NCBI RefSeq assembly: GCF_000813825.1
Contig: NZ_JWTA01000004.1
Coordinates: 248,001-312,000 of the forward strand
Source of the DNA: Chryseobacterium taiwanense
GTDB taxonomy: Bacteria > Bacteroidota > Bacteroidia > Flavobacteriales > Weeksellaceae
Length of the DNA stretch: 64,000 nucleotides
Direction: 5' to 3'
The notes under the pieces were generated by a model that made no database searches, was not told the DNA's origin, and saw nothing but the letters and a program-made list of their open reading frames with translations. Shown piece by piece: positions 17,737 through 27,641 of the stretch. Each line of letters begins with the position of its first letter. The first letter of the stretch is position 1. The position numbers and the translations under genes are program-made.

Positions 17737-18276
17737 CTATTTTTTCAGTATTGATTGTTCCGCTTTAACTTTAAGATTTTTCAACCATACTTTGAGTGAA
17801 TCTTCCAGTCCTCTTTGAAAGGTATTCTGAAGTAGGTACACCAACCATCCCTCCATGCTTTCTTCAACTCTCACTACTGTTTTTCCTTCCTTTTCGATAA
17901 AAGACCAGTTGTGTATTGCAAATGCTCCAAATGCTTTTCCAGACCATCCGATTTTTCTTTCAGGAATAACAGTATGTAAAGTTGAATGAATAGTCAATCC
18001 ACCGCTTTTCCAGCCAAAACTGCTACCTTTTTTGAATAAACCGTTCAATTTAGGTTCCTTCACATCACTATGCCATTCCTCCCAATGATCGATATCACTC
18101 ATAATCCTAAAGACCTCTTTGGGAGAGGCATTTATTGTAATTTCCTGATATGTTTTTACAGGAGCCTTCTTATTAATAGATTCAGATACATCATACGAAA
18201 TAAATACTTCTAAGCAGGTAATAATTACTGTAAGTACCCCTATTATTAATAGTAAACTATAAGTTATCATTTTCAT
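17737..18276 (-). CDS. SRPBCC-family protein with N-terminal membrane anchor
   Basis: A 179-residue protein. The first 20-25 residues form one hydrophobic helix (LLLIIGVLTVIITCLEVFI). From about residue 42 it reads like a polyketide cyclase/START-type (SRPBCC) domain: EITINASPKEVFRIMSDIDH and a WEEWHSDVK segment follow the usual pattern of a first strand, two helices and W-P/W-H contacts. The ligand is unknown. It is 21 bases downstream of the NmrA-like gene on the same strand and probably shares its transcript. Confidence 0.72.
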   Translation of the reverse strand: MKMITYSLLLIIGVLTVIITCLEVFISYDVSESINKKAPVKTYQEITINASPKEVFRIMSDIDHWEEWHSDVKEPKLNGLFKKGSSFGWKSGGLTIHSTLHTVIPERKIGWSGKAFGAFAIHNWSFIEKEGKTVVRVEESMEGWLVYLLQNTFQRGLEDSLKVWLKNLKVKAEQSILKK

Positions 18277-18297
18277 TTTCTATTTTTTTAATATTCC

Positions 18298-19167
18298 TTA
18301 TTTAAAAAATTCTTTGTAATCATGAACAAATTGTTCAAAACTGATCGCAGTCTGCCCTGTTATATCACGAATCGTGCTAAAAACCTCAGCAGCCTCACCT
18401 CTTGCATAATGAGCATAATCTTCAATAAGACCTCCTACTTGCCATTCCGGAAATCCGGTAGAAGTCAATGCTTCATACATTTGTTCGGAGTTTAAATCGA
18501 TATAGGTAACTTGGGTATCTAATACACGAGAAAATATCTCTGCCATTTGAAAATGTGTAATAGATTCTTGTCCGGTAATATTGTAAATTTTGTTTTCATG
18601 TCCATTTTCTGTTAAAACTTTCATAGCTACTGCTGCAATATCTCTTATATCTACAGCACTAACGGTAGCATTTCCCAATGAGCCATAAAATTTTCCTTCG
18701 TATTTAATAGAATTCCCAAATGCCAGAAAACCCTGCATAAATAAATTCGCACGTAAAAAAGTATAGTCCATTCCTAGCTCTTTGATCCTGTTTTCTACCA
18801 CTGCATGATATCTGAGAAAACGAACATTTGAATTTTCATCAGCAGCCAGTTGAGATAGCTTCACAATATGCTTTACACCAGCTTTGTGAGCTGCATTTAC
18901 AAAATTAAGTTGAAGCTCCTCTGCATTTTCCGATGAATTCGTAAGCAAAAATGCTTTTTCGATACCTTGCAATGCCTGAACAAGACTATCATGATCTGAA
19001 AGATCACCTCCTACAATTTCCGCCTGAGGTAAATTAGACATCAAGTCACCTTGATTGTTATTACGAACCAAAGCTCTAAAAGAGACATTCATGTTCGTTA
19101 ATTTCTTAACAAGTTGTGTTCCTACACTTCCTGTAGCTCCTTTAATTAAAAGATTTGTTGATTTCAT
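18298..19167 (-). CDS. NmrA-like NAD(P)-binding protein (atypical SDR, quinone reductase type)
   Basis: A 289-residue single Rossmann-fold protein. The nucleotide-binding motif GATGSVG lies at residues 10-16, and after strand 4 the sequence KLSQLAADENS marks the substrate side, as in YtfG/QOR2 and azoreductase-like members of the NmrA family. The classical SDR Tyr-Lys pair is absent, which is normal for this subfamily. Likely a cytoplasmic NAD(P)H-dependent reductase or a redox sensor. It is first in a two-gene unit with the SRPBCC protein and lies beside an AraC regulator read in the same direction. Confidence 0.78.
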   Translation of the reverse strand: MKSTNLLIKGATGSVGTQLVKKLTNMNVSFRALVRNNNQGDLMSNLPQAEIVGGDLSDHDSLVQALQGIEKAFLLTNSSENAEELQLNFVNAAHKAGVKHIVKLSQLAADENSNVRFLRYHAVVENRIKELGMDYTFLRANLFMQGFLAFGNSIKYEGKFYGSLGNATVSAVDIRDIAAVAMKVLTENGHENKIYNITGQESITHFQMAEIFSRVLDTQVTYIDLNSEQMYEALTSTGFPEWQVGGLIEDYAHYARGEAAEVFSTIRDITGQTAISFEQFVHDYKEFFK

Positions 19168-19337
19168 AAAAACTGTTTTTTTCTATGCCAAATTTCAATC
19201 TAAATAGAAAAACAGAATTGTAAGAAAACGAAGAATGGATTTAAATATTAAAAAAATAATGCAAGAAACATTTCAACCAATATTGAGAATAAATTGGCTG
19301 ATATAAAGTATTTACAAAAGAGTAATGAATAGTCTAT

Positions 19338-20144
19338 CTAGTTTTTAGGATCGCAAATCGATTCTTGAAATTTCAAATATTTGGATGGGCTCAGATTAAT
19401 ATAATGCTGAAAGTCTTTGATAAGCTGGCTTTGATCATAATATCCACATGTATTTATTACATCAAACCAATCTATTTTTGCGTTTTTACAAGAAGCTTCC
19501 TGTATCATCTGCACCGCCTTTAAAAAACGTTGATATCGATACATTTCTTTTGAGGTATATCCAAAATGCTTTTTATGATTGACTTGCAAGGTTCTTTCGG
19601 TCAATTTATTTTTTTTAGAAATCTCTTTTATCGGACTAAAAGTAGAATAATCAAAAGCTGCAATTTGCTCTGCTATTTTATTACGGTTTCTCAAATAAGG
19701 TTCACAAAAATCAAGTATCACTTGAGTTCGACTTTCTTTATTCGTCTGTTTCAATTCAGACCAAAGTGTTGTAAAGCAATTTTGATGTAACAATTCATCA
19801 GGATGCATAGCCAAACTCTCTACCAAATCTATATTACCAAAAAATCTGAAAAAGGCATCATCTTTAAAATTACAAACTAAGATTTCGGTATCCGGTGGTA
19901 AAATATAGTTAAAAGCATGTTTTATAGATCCCAACACGATACATTTTTCTACTGTAATTTCTTCTTTATTATTAGCAATAAAAGAAGCAGGAGCCCCAAA
20001 ACTGAAAATCATGATAGTCTGATATGATGGCAAGAGCGTTTTTTCAATAGATTCTTCTGATCTGTTTTCTGCATGGTAAAAATGAGAAAAAACACTTTCA
20101 AATACTGAAGGAACCGATATTCGATTGCTAATATAACCCTTCAT
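19338..20144 (-). CDS. AraC-family transcription regulator
   Basis: A 268-residue protein. Its C-terminal part (about 165-262) has the two helix-turn-helix units of AraC proteins: LTERTLQVNHKKHFG, then a YYDQSQLIKDFQHYINLSPSKYL segment, which is the family signature. The N-terminal half would be the effector domain and looks like the DUF6597-type AraC N-domain, though I am unsure. It is transcribed towards the NmrA/SRPBCC pair with a 170-base gap, so it may regulate them or itself. Confidence 0.85.
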   Translation of the reverse strand: MKGYISNRISVPSVFESVFSHFYHAENRSEESIEKTLLPSYQTIMIFSFGAPASFIANNKEEITVEKCIVLGSIKHAFNYILPPDTEILVCNFKDDAFFRFFGNIDLVESLAMHPDELLHQNCFTTLWSELKQTNKESRTQVILDFCEPYLRNRNKIAEQIAAFDYSTFSPIKEISKKNKLTERTLQVNHKKHFGYTSKEMYRYQRFLKAVQMIQEASCKNAKIDWFDVINTCGYYDQSQLIKDFQHYINLSPSKYLKFQESICDPKN

Positions 20145-20319
20145 AATTTTCTAATTTTTAAAAATTAAAACCATTCATATTTTAACACTTCCTCTATTGA
20201 CATTAATCAAAATATACATGCGTATCCTACACAAATGTATTTAAAATTTTCAATATTCAGAATAACAAAAAACCATTGCCTTTCTCGTCAATAATCATTA
20301 TTCATCCCGTAAAAATCAT

Positions 20320-22824
20320 CTATTTTTTAGAAACCCTTTTTATAAGTTTATAAATTTCAAACCATAAAACGGAAACAGCAGCAACCATCAAAACCAATCC
20401 TAACTCTATTGTAGTAAGAGAAGTTACACTGAAGAATTCTGAAACAGGCTTTACATATAGAATGATCAATAGAAAAATCAAAACCAACAGAGATATTCCT
20501 ACAAGTAAAAAATTACGGTTTTTAAAGCTTTCAAAAATACTATAATAAAAAGAGCGGTTTACAAAACTTAATAGAATGTTGGCAAATATAAGAGTGCTGA
20601 AAACCAATGCCCTTGTTTTTACCTCATCATTTCCAAGATCAACAGAATATTGATATACCCATAATATTCCAGCAGTGATAACTAATCCCTGAATAATACT
20701 TATTGTGAGCTCTCTCCAATTCAGAAATGTATCTGTAAGAGCTCTCGGAGGTTTTTGCATTGCATTTTTTTCAATAGGTTCATTTTCATAGACAATGGAA
20801 CAGGTAGGTCCCATCACCAATTCAAGGAATATTACATGCACAGGAGTGAATATATGTGGAAATACCCAGCCCAGAAACAGAGGTAAAGATACAGTGAGTA
20901 TAATGGGAATATGGATAGAAATAATATATTGAACCGCTTTTTTAATATTTGCATAAATTCTTCGCCCTGCCGCAATTCCCACAACCAGTTTTTCCAGATC
21001 ATCATTGGTAATGACCAAAGCTGCGGCTGATTTAGCAATTTCAGTTCCTTTATTCCCCATAGCTACACCAATGTGTGCAGCTTTTAAAGCGGGTCCGTCA
21101 TTTACCCCATCTCCAAGCATAGCGACAATATCTCCCTGTTGTTTCAGTGCGGTAACTACTTCTAGTTTAGCTTCGGGAAACATTCTGGTAAACAAAGTTG
21201 TATTTTCTGAAATCTTCATTAAGTCCTCTTTTGAACTCGCTGCAATTTCACTTCCATTAACAGCTGGAGTATTATTTTTAATTCCGGCCTGCAACGCGAT
21301 GGCTTTTGTTGTATCTGCATTATCTCCTGTAATGACTTTTACCTTAATTCCTGCATCATAGATTTGCTGAAATACATTTTTAATCCCTTCTTTAGGAGGA
21401 TCATAAAATACAAGAAGTCCTAAAAATTCAAATGTAAAATCCTGTTGCTTCACTGGAAAATCATTTCCTTCAAAATTCGATTTGGCAACACCTAGAACCC
21501 GATATCCCTGTTCCCCGAATTCTTTTATCTCTCCTCGTATTTTATTTTTTTCTTCTTCTGATAACTGAGAAACATTGAGAATTGCTTCGGGAGCTCCTTT
21601 TGCTGCAATGATCCGATCTTTTTGTTCATTTTCAAAAAGGTGGGTCATCATAGGCGGTTTACCTTCCAACGGATATTCATGAAACATCTGATATTCCTTT
21701 CTTTTGTCGGAATTCTGAGTCTGCTCATACACCTTATGCAAAGTTATTTCCATAGGATCAAATGGGACAGGTTCACTACTCCACATTGCATAATCAATAA
21801 CTTGACTTAATTCTTTGGTACTGAACTCTTGCTGTTCATAGACCTTATCTGAATGGTAATCATAAACATGTTTCAACTGCATCGAATTTTCAGTAATCGT
21901 TCCTGTTTTATCAGTACAAATCACCGTAACACTCCCTAAAGTCTCTACAATGCTGCTTCGTTTAATGATAATGCCTTCACGCATCAATTTCCAAGCTCCT
22001 AAAGCCATAAAAGTTGTAAAAGCTACAGGAATTTCCTCCGGAAGTACAGACATAGCTAAGGTAAGACCACTCAACAAACTGGTCACAAAATCTCCTGTTT
22101 TGATAAAGCTGAAAATACATACCGCCAGAAAGATAATGACTCCAATGATTGCCATTCCTTTTACAAAATTCCGAATCTGAATCTGCAAAGGGGACGATTC
22201 TTCTTTTATGTTCAGTATAGACTGTCCTATTTTTCCAACTTTAGTTTCTTTGCCTATTTTTTCAACCTGAAAGACCGCAAGTCCGGAAACCGTAATGGTT
22301 CCGCTATACACTTGGTTGTCTTCCGATTTATTATCTTTAAAAACAGAAAAACTCTCTCCTGTAAGTGAAGATTCATTGACAGAAAAATCATTGCTATGTA
22401 AAATTTTTCCATCGGCATTGATTAGGTTTCCTTCTTCTGTAATACACAAATCTCCGACAGCGATTTCGAAAGTGGGAATTTCAATGACCTTAGAATTTCT
22501 GATTACTTTACTCAAAGGTTCATTAAGTTTTTCTAATTCTTCCAACGCTTTCTTGCTCCGATTATCCTGATAAAAAGAAATTGCCGTGACTCCTACGATA
22601 GCAACAAACATAAATACTGCTTCTCCATAATCTCCTATTAACAGATAAATGAGAGATACCGCTATGAGCAAAATGAGCATGGGTTCTTTCAGAATATCAA
22701 TCAGAAGATTGATCCACGTATCTTTCTTAACCGATTCCAATCGGTTATATCCGTATTTTTCTCTGGAAACAACAACTTCAGCTTCCGTAAGTCCTTGTAA
22801 ATCTTCGGGTATATTGTAAGTCAT
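20320..22824 (-). CDS. P-type cation-transporting ATPase (P2A, calcium-pump-like)
   Basis: An 834-residue ion pump of normal length for bacterial P2A ATPases. It has an N-terminal cation-ATPase domain (residues 5-60), the TGES actuator motif, the TM4 motif PEEIPV expected for a Ca2+/Mn2+-type pump, the phosphorylation motif DKTGT with Asp305, a KGAPE nucleotide-binding segment, and the hinge GDGVNDGP. About ten membrane helices are present, the last six after the hinge. Likely exports Ca2+ (or Mn2+) from the cytoplasm; the exact ion cannot be read. It is a single gene on the minus strand, with the terminator of the first RND operon just upstream of it. Confidence 0.85.
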   Translation of the reverse strand: MTYNIPEDLQGLTEAEVVVSREKYGYNRLESVKKDTWINLLIDILKEPMLILLIAVSLIYLLIGDYGEAVFMFVAIVGVTAISFYQDNRSKKALEELEKLNEPLSKVIRNSKVIEIPTFEIAVGDLCITEEGNLINADGKILHSNDFSVNESSLTGESFSVFKDNKSEDNQVYSGTITVSGLAVFQVEKIGKETKVGKIGQSILNIKEESSPLQIQIRNFVKGMAIIGVIIFLAVCIFSFIKTGDFVTSLLSGLTLAMSVLPEEIPVAFTTFMALGAWKLMREGIIIKRSSIVETLGSVTVICTDKTGTITENSMQLKHVYDYHSDKVYEQQEFSTKELSQVIDYAMWSSEPVPFDPMEITLHKVYEQTQNSDKRKEYQMFHEYPLEGKPPMMTHLFENEQKDRIIAAKGAPEAILNVSQLSEEEKNKIRGEIKEFGEQGYRVLGVAKSNFEGNDFPVKQQDFTFEFLGLLVFYDPPKEGIKNVFQQIYDAGIKVKVITGDNADTTKAIALQAGIKNNTPAVNGSEIAASSKEDLMKISENTTLFTRMFPEAKLEVVTALKQQGDIVAMLGDGVNDGPALKAAHIGVAMGNKGTEIAKSAAALVITNDDLEKLVVGIAAGRRIYANIKKAVQYIISIHIPIILTVSLPLFLGWVFPHIFTPVHVIFLELVMGPTCSIVYENEPIEKNAMQKPPRALTDTFLNWRELTISIIQGLVITAGILWVYQYSVDLGNDEVKTRALVFSTLIFANILLSFVNRSFYYSIFESFKNRNFLLVGISLLVLIFLLIILYVKPVSEFFSVTSLTTIELGLVLMVAAVSVLWFEIYKLIKRVSKK

Positions 22825-22946
22825 GTGAAATGGATGTAGTATTAAAATTACTAATTGTTTTCTTCATAACAGAGTATTATTCCTATTTTTTAATTTCTCT
22901 TCGAACCTAAAATCTATTTAAACATTTAACAAACTATGCTGACCAA

Positions 22947-22977
22947 TAAAAAAGGAACCCATCTTTCGATGAGTTCC
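22947..22977 (-). terminator. Terminator of the first RND pump operon
   Basis: GGAACCCATC at 22954-22963 pairs with GATGAGTTCC at 22968-22977 (one mismatch, loop TTTC). On the minus strand a U run follows, from the As before 22954. Confidence 0.8.
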
Positions 22978-23005
22978 TTCCTGAGAAAAAATTTATTATG
23001 AAATT

Positions 23006-24472
23006 TTATTTTTTAATAATTTCCGGCGAGGCAACAGGATTCTGATCCCAACCGCCACCAAGTGCTCTGTAAACTGCAACACTTGCTTTCAACTGGTTAA
23101 CTTTCTTTTCAACCAATTCAAATTTTGATTCCAATGCATCACGTTGCGTCAGCAAAACTTCCATATAATCAGCACGGGCATATTTGAATAAATCATTGGA
23201 AATGTCGATGGATTTCGTTAAAGCATCAACTTCTTTGGTTTTAATACCTAAACTATTTTCCAGATTTTTGATTTTAGAAAGCTGGTTGGCTACTTCAATA
23301 TAAGCTCCCAAAACAGTCTGCTCGTAATGATAAACTGCCTGAACCTGTTTAGCATTGGCATTATAATATGCCGCTTTGATCGCTGCTCTGTTGATCAACG
23401 GAGCTGTAAGTTCACCCGCTAAAGAAAACAGAAACGATTCCGGTTTAATAAGATACGTAGGATTAAATGCCTGTAATCCGATACCTGCACCGATGCCCAA
23501 AGAAGGATAAAATCTAGCTTTTGCTGATTTGATATCTAATTTTGAAGCAGCTAATTCATATTCAGCCTGTTTGATATCCGGACGGTTTTCCAACAATTCT
23601 GAAGGAATTCCGGCATAGACCGTCTGTGGCACAACCGAATCAAAATCCTGACTCCTTTCCACAGGCTGAGGAAATCTTCCCACCAGATAATTGATCTTAT
23701 TTTCAGTTTCCACAATCTTCTGCTGAATATCGTATTGCATTCCCTGTGTTTTGAGAACCTGTGCCTGAAATCTCTTCACGGCAAGTTCATTGGAACGGGC
23801 ATTCTTTTTTAAATCTTTAATAATATCCAGTGCATTTTCCTGAATTTTAATATTTTGATTTAAAATAACCAATTCATTATCCAGAGCAAGCAATTCGTAG
23901 TAAGAATCCGCAATTTCTGAGATCAGATTCGTGATCATGAAATTTTTCCCTTCTACACTCGCCAGATATCTCTGAACCTGAGCTTTTTTCGCATTGTGAA
24001 GTTTTCCCCAAATATCGGTTTCCCATTTTGCCTGTACTCCAACTCCAAAGTCAAATAAAGGATCGGGCATTTCTTTTCCCGGTTCCATTTCAGTATTGAC
24101 TTCCATTGCTCCGATGTTCGTATAACGGCTTACTTTATCAACTCCAACTCCTGCTTTTAAGCCTACAGAAGGTAAATATTCTCCTTTCTTCGCTTTAATT
24201 TCGTTTTTAGAAATTTCAATTTCCTGAAGGACAATATTTAATTCCTGATTATTTTGTAACGCCTGATTGATCAGATTTTGAAGATTCGGATCACTGAAAT
24301 ATTCGTTCCATTTTTGTTTTCCAGAATTTACCGTATCATTTTCTGCTAATGCGTATTTTTCTGGAACCGTTCTGTTTTCAGCACGTTGCTGTACGTCTAT
24401 TGATTTGCAGGCCGCGAGACTTAATAAAAAGAAGGCAGCTCCTGCATATTGATATATTTTATTTTTATTCAT
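23006..24472 (-). CDS. RND efflux outer-membrane factor (NodT/OprM type), pump 1
   Basis: A 488-residue lipoprotein (signal peptide to LSLAAC, Cys22) with the duplicated TolC-family layout: two long coiled-coil halves, the first containing QALQNNQELNIVLQEI and the second the PDIKQAEYELAAS segment typical of NodT proteins. It forms the outer-membrane channel of the pump encoded upstream. Its ATG overlaps the RND gene by 8 bases. It is last in the operon MFP-RND-OMF, with a terminator directly after. Confidence 0.9.
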   Translation of the reverse strand: MNKNKIYQYAGAAFFLLSLAACKSIDVQQRAENRTVPEKYALAENDTVNSGKQKWNEYFSDPNLQNLINQALQNNQELNIVLQEIEISKNEIKAKKGEYLPSVGLKAGVGVDKVSRYTNIGAMEVNTEMEPGKEMPDPLFDFGVGVQAKWETDIWGKLHNAKKAQVQRYLASVEGKNFMITNLISEIADSYYELLALDNELVILNQNIKIQENALDIIKDLKKNARSNELAVKRFQAQVLKTQGMQYDIQQKIVETENKINYLVGRFPQPVERSQDFDSVVPQTVYAGIPSELLENRPDIKQAEYELAASKLDIKSAKARFYPSLGIGAGIGLQAFNPTYLIKPESFLFSLAGELTAPLINRAAIKAAYYNANAKQVQAVYHYEQTVLGAYIEVANQLSKIKNLENSLGIKTKEVDALTKSIDISNDLFKYARADYMEVLLTQRDALESKFELVEKKVNQLKASVAVYRALGGGWDQNPVASPEIIKK

Positions 24473-27400
24473 AATGGATCATGTCTTCGCTTAAAGGTGA
24501 TTCGTCTTCGTCTTTGATCATTTTTCTGCCATCGGATAATTTGGCAAAAATGTAGTAGAGTCCCGGAATTACAATAACTCCGAATAAAGTTCCAATCAGC
24601 ATTCCTCCCAATGCGGAAGCTCCGATGGTATGGTTTCCAATGGCACCTGCTCCACCCGCAAAAACAAGTGGCACCAAACCTGCAATAAATGCAAATGAAG
24701 TCATCAAAATCGGTCTGAAACGGGCTCTGGAACCCTCAATCGCTGCTTCCAGAATAGAATCTCCTGCCTGTCGTCTTTTAACAGCAACTTCCACGATCAA
24801 TACGGCATTTTTACCGAGTAACCCGATGATCATAATTAAACCAACCTGCGCATAGATATCATTTTCCAGTCCCATTGCTTTCAACAACATGAAAGATCCG
24901 AAAACTCCGACCGGCAATGAAAACAGTACCGCAAACGGAATGATAAAACTTTCGTATTGCGCCGCCAAAACCAGATAAACGAATACCAAAACGACTAGGA
25001 ATACATAAATTGCTTCATTACCACGTTGTGCTTCATCATAAGACAACCCTTCCCAAGCTACTTTATAACCGTGAGGTAAGGTTTTTGCCGCCACTTCATT
25101 AATTACCTGAATTGCGTCTGCCGTGGTATAACCTTCAGCCGGAAGTCCACGGATTGCCGCTGAGTTGTACATATTGTAACGGGTAATTTCGTTCGGTCCC
25201 TGTGTTTTTTTCATCGTCATAAACGCTGAATAAGGAACCATTTCACCATGATCATTTTTCACATACAATCCTAAAATATCGGTAGGAAGTCTTCTGAATT
25301 CCGGGGAAGACTGAACATAGACTTTAAAGAACTGTCCGAAACGTATGAACCCCTGTTCGTAAGTACTTCCAATCAGGATATTCAGATTTTCCATTGCAGT
25401 ACCGATAGAAACTCCTTTCTGCATGGCTGCATTATTATCGAAAACCAATTCATACTGAGGATAATTGGCTGCAAAGAAGGTGAACACTCCGGTCAATTCT
25501 TTACGTTTTTTAAGCTGAGCAATAAAATCTTTATTGATTTTATCAAAATCCTGATAATTCGTTGTTCTGTTAAGATCAAGTAATCTCATGGAGAAACCTC
25601 CGGAAGATCCGAAACCAGGCACAGCAGGCGGTTCAAAAAATTCTATCGTAGCTCCAAGATCTTTTGATTTCTCTTCAAGCTCTTCCATGATCTCTTTTAC
25701 ATTGTGCTCACGGTCGTTCCAGCTTTTCAAGTTAATCAAACACGTTCCTGCATTGGAACCACGACCTTCCGTCATGATCTCGTATCCCGCCAAAGATGAA
25801 ACGGATTCTACTCCATCTACACCCTGACAGATTTTCTGTAAAGCTCTTGAAACTTTGTTGGTTTGTTCCAGCGTTGATCCTGGAGGTGTTTGTACGATGG
25901 CGTAAATTGTTCCTTGATCTTCATTCGGAATGAAACCACCCGGAAGCGCTTTATTCACAACAAAAATTCCGACGCAGAATGCTACTAAAATTCCCCATGT
26001 CACGACTTTTCTGGTAATGATTCTTCTTAAGAATAAAGCATATTTTCCTGTAACTTTATCAAATCCCTTGTTAAAAGAATCTAAAGCTTTAGTGAAAATA
26101 TTAGATTTTTTCGGTTTCCCATGATGACTTTTCAATAACATTGCCGCCAAAACCGGAGTTAATGTTAAAGCCACAATCGCAGAAATTACAATCGAACTCG
26201 CCATCGTAATCGAAAACTGGCGATAAAAAGTTCCCACAGGACCTGTCATAAATGAAATAGGGATAAACACGGCAACCATTACTGCCGTAATTGCGATAAT
26301 CGCTCCGGCAATTTCTCCCATTACTTCTTTTACTGCTTTATAAGTGGAAATATCACTTTCCTCCATCTTCGCGTGAACAGCTTCAATCACGACAATCGCG
26401 TTATCTACCACGATTCCAATTGATAAAACTAAAGCAAAAAGGGTTACTAAGTTGATTGACATTCCAAACATTTGGATCACAAAGAAGGTTCCGATCAACG
26501 AAACGGGAACAGCGATAATTGGAATTAAGGTTGAACGCCAGTCACCTAAGAAAATAAAAACTACAATTGCTACCAAAATAAAGGCATCTCTTAGAGTATG
26601 CATTACCTGTTCAATTGATGCATCTAAGAATTGCGAAACATCATAACTGATCTTATAATCAACTCCCGGAGGAAAATTTCCTTTCATTTCCTCCAACTTG
26701 GCTTTTACATCTTTAATAACGTCATTGGCATTACTTCCGTAGTTTTGTTTTAACACAATAGAAGCAGAAGGATGTCCGTCGAGATTTGAATAAATATCAA
26801 AAAACTCACTTCCCAACTCAACTTTTGCAACATCTTTAAGCTTAATATTTTCTCCTTCAGAATTGGAACGGACGATGATATTTTCATATTCTTCAGGCTT
26901 ATTATATTGACCTTTATAGGTAAGAACATATTCCAAAGACTGCGCTACAATACCGGAACTCTGCCCGATTCTTCCGGGACGCCCAATGATACTCTGTTCA
27001 CCGATCGCCTTCATCACTTCATCCACAGAAATCGAATAAGCACGCATTCTATCAGGATTCAGCCAGATACGCATCGCATACCTTCTACTTCCTAAGATCT
27101 GAGATTTTGCAATCCCGTGAATACGGTTGATTTCTGGAATAATATTTACTGTTGCATAGTTATAAAGGAATTTTTCATCCATACTTTTGTTGGTACTGTA
27201 CAAGTTCACGTACATCAACATACTCGGCTGGATCGGGTTTACAACAACTCCTTCTTTTTGCACCAATTCAGGAAGCAAAGGCATTACCTGATCTACTCTT
27301 GTTTTAACCAAAACTACGGCTGCGTTGGGATCGGTTCCCGGATCGAAAATAACGTTTACAGTTGCTTCTCCGGCACTCGTTGCATCGGTTGTGATATAAC

Positions 27401-27626
27401 GCATTCCCTGAACTCCGTTGATGGCATTTTCAATGGTAATTAATGAAGATTTTACCAAAACATCGGCACTCGCTCCTGGGTACGCAATGGTAACAGCAAC
27501 GGTTGTAGGAGCAATTTTCGGAAACTGTTCGGTAGGAAGCTGTTTCATTGCCAAGCCTCCGATAAATAAGATAACAACCGATAATACGATAGCGAATACC
27601 GGTCGGTGTATTACTTTTTTAAACAT
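24465..27626 (-). CDS. RND multidrug efflux transporter (HAE1/AcrB type), pump 1
   Basis: A 1053-residue inner-membrane pump, full length for the HAE1 family: one N-terminal helix, a first large periplasmic loop (about 35-330), TM2-6 with the amphipathic region, a second loop (about 560-870), then five more helices. The TM4 motif reads GIVVDNAIVV, so of the two aspartates of AcrB (D407, D408) only the first is kept; the TM10 lysine is in GLLGKNAVLI. It exports lipophilic compounds by proton exchange together with its adaptor and outer-membrane partner. It follows the adaptor gene by 15 bases. Confidence 0.92.
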   Translation of the reverse strand: MFKKVIHRPVFAIVLSVVILFIGGLAMKQLPTEQFPKIAPTTVAVTIAYPGASADVLVKSSLITIENAINGVQGMRYITTDATSAGEATVNVIFDPGTDPNAAVVLVKTRVDQVMPLLPELVQKEGVVVNPIQPSMLMYVNLYSTNKSMDEKFLYNYATVNIIPEINRIHGIAKSQILGSRRYAMRIWLNPDRMRAYSISVDEVMKAIGEQSIIGRPGRIGQSSGIVAQSLEYVLTYKGQYNKPEEYENIIVRSNSEGENIKLKDVAKVELGSEFFDIYSNLDGHPSASIVLKQNYGSNANDVIKDVKAKLEEMKGNFPPGVDYKISYDVSQFLDASIEQVMHTLRDAFILVAIVVFIFLGDWRSTLIPIIAVPVSLIGTFFVIQMFGMSINLVTLFALVLSIGIVVDNAIVVIEAVHAKMEESDISTYKAVKEVMGEIAGAIIAITAVMVAVFIPISFMTGPVGTFYRQFSITMASSIVISAIVALTLTPVLAAMLLKSHHGKPKKSNIFTKALDSFNKGFDKVTGKYALFLRRIITRKVVTWGILVAFCVGIFVVNKALPGGFIPNEDQGTIYAIVQTPPGSTLEQTNKVSRALQKICQGVDGVESVSSLAGYEIMTEGRGSNAGTCLINLKSWNDREHNVKEIMEELEEKSKDLGATIEFFEPPAVPGFGSSGGFSMRLLDLNRTTNYQDFDKINKDFIAQLKKRKELTGVFTFFAANYPQYELVFDNNAAMQKGVSIGTAMENLNILIGSTYEQGFIRFGQFFKVYVQSSPEFRRLPTDILGLYVKNDHGEMVPYSAFMTMKKTQGPNEITRYNMYNSAAIRGLPAEGYTTADAIQVINEVAAKTLPHGYKVAWEGLSYDEAQRGNEAIYVFLVVLVFVYLVLAAQYESFIIPFAVLFSLPVGVFGSFMLLKAMGLENDIYAQVGLIMIIGLLGKNAVLIVEVAVKRRQAGDSILEAAIEGSRARFRPILMTSFAFIAGLVPLVFAGGAGAIGNHTIGASALGGMLIGTLFGVIVIPGLYYIFAKLSDGRKMIKDEDESPLSEDMIHYE

Positions 27627-27641
27627 AATCTTGCTTTTTAA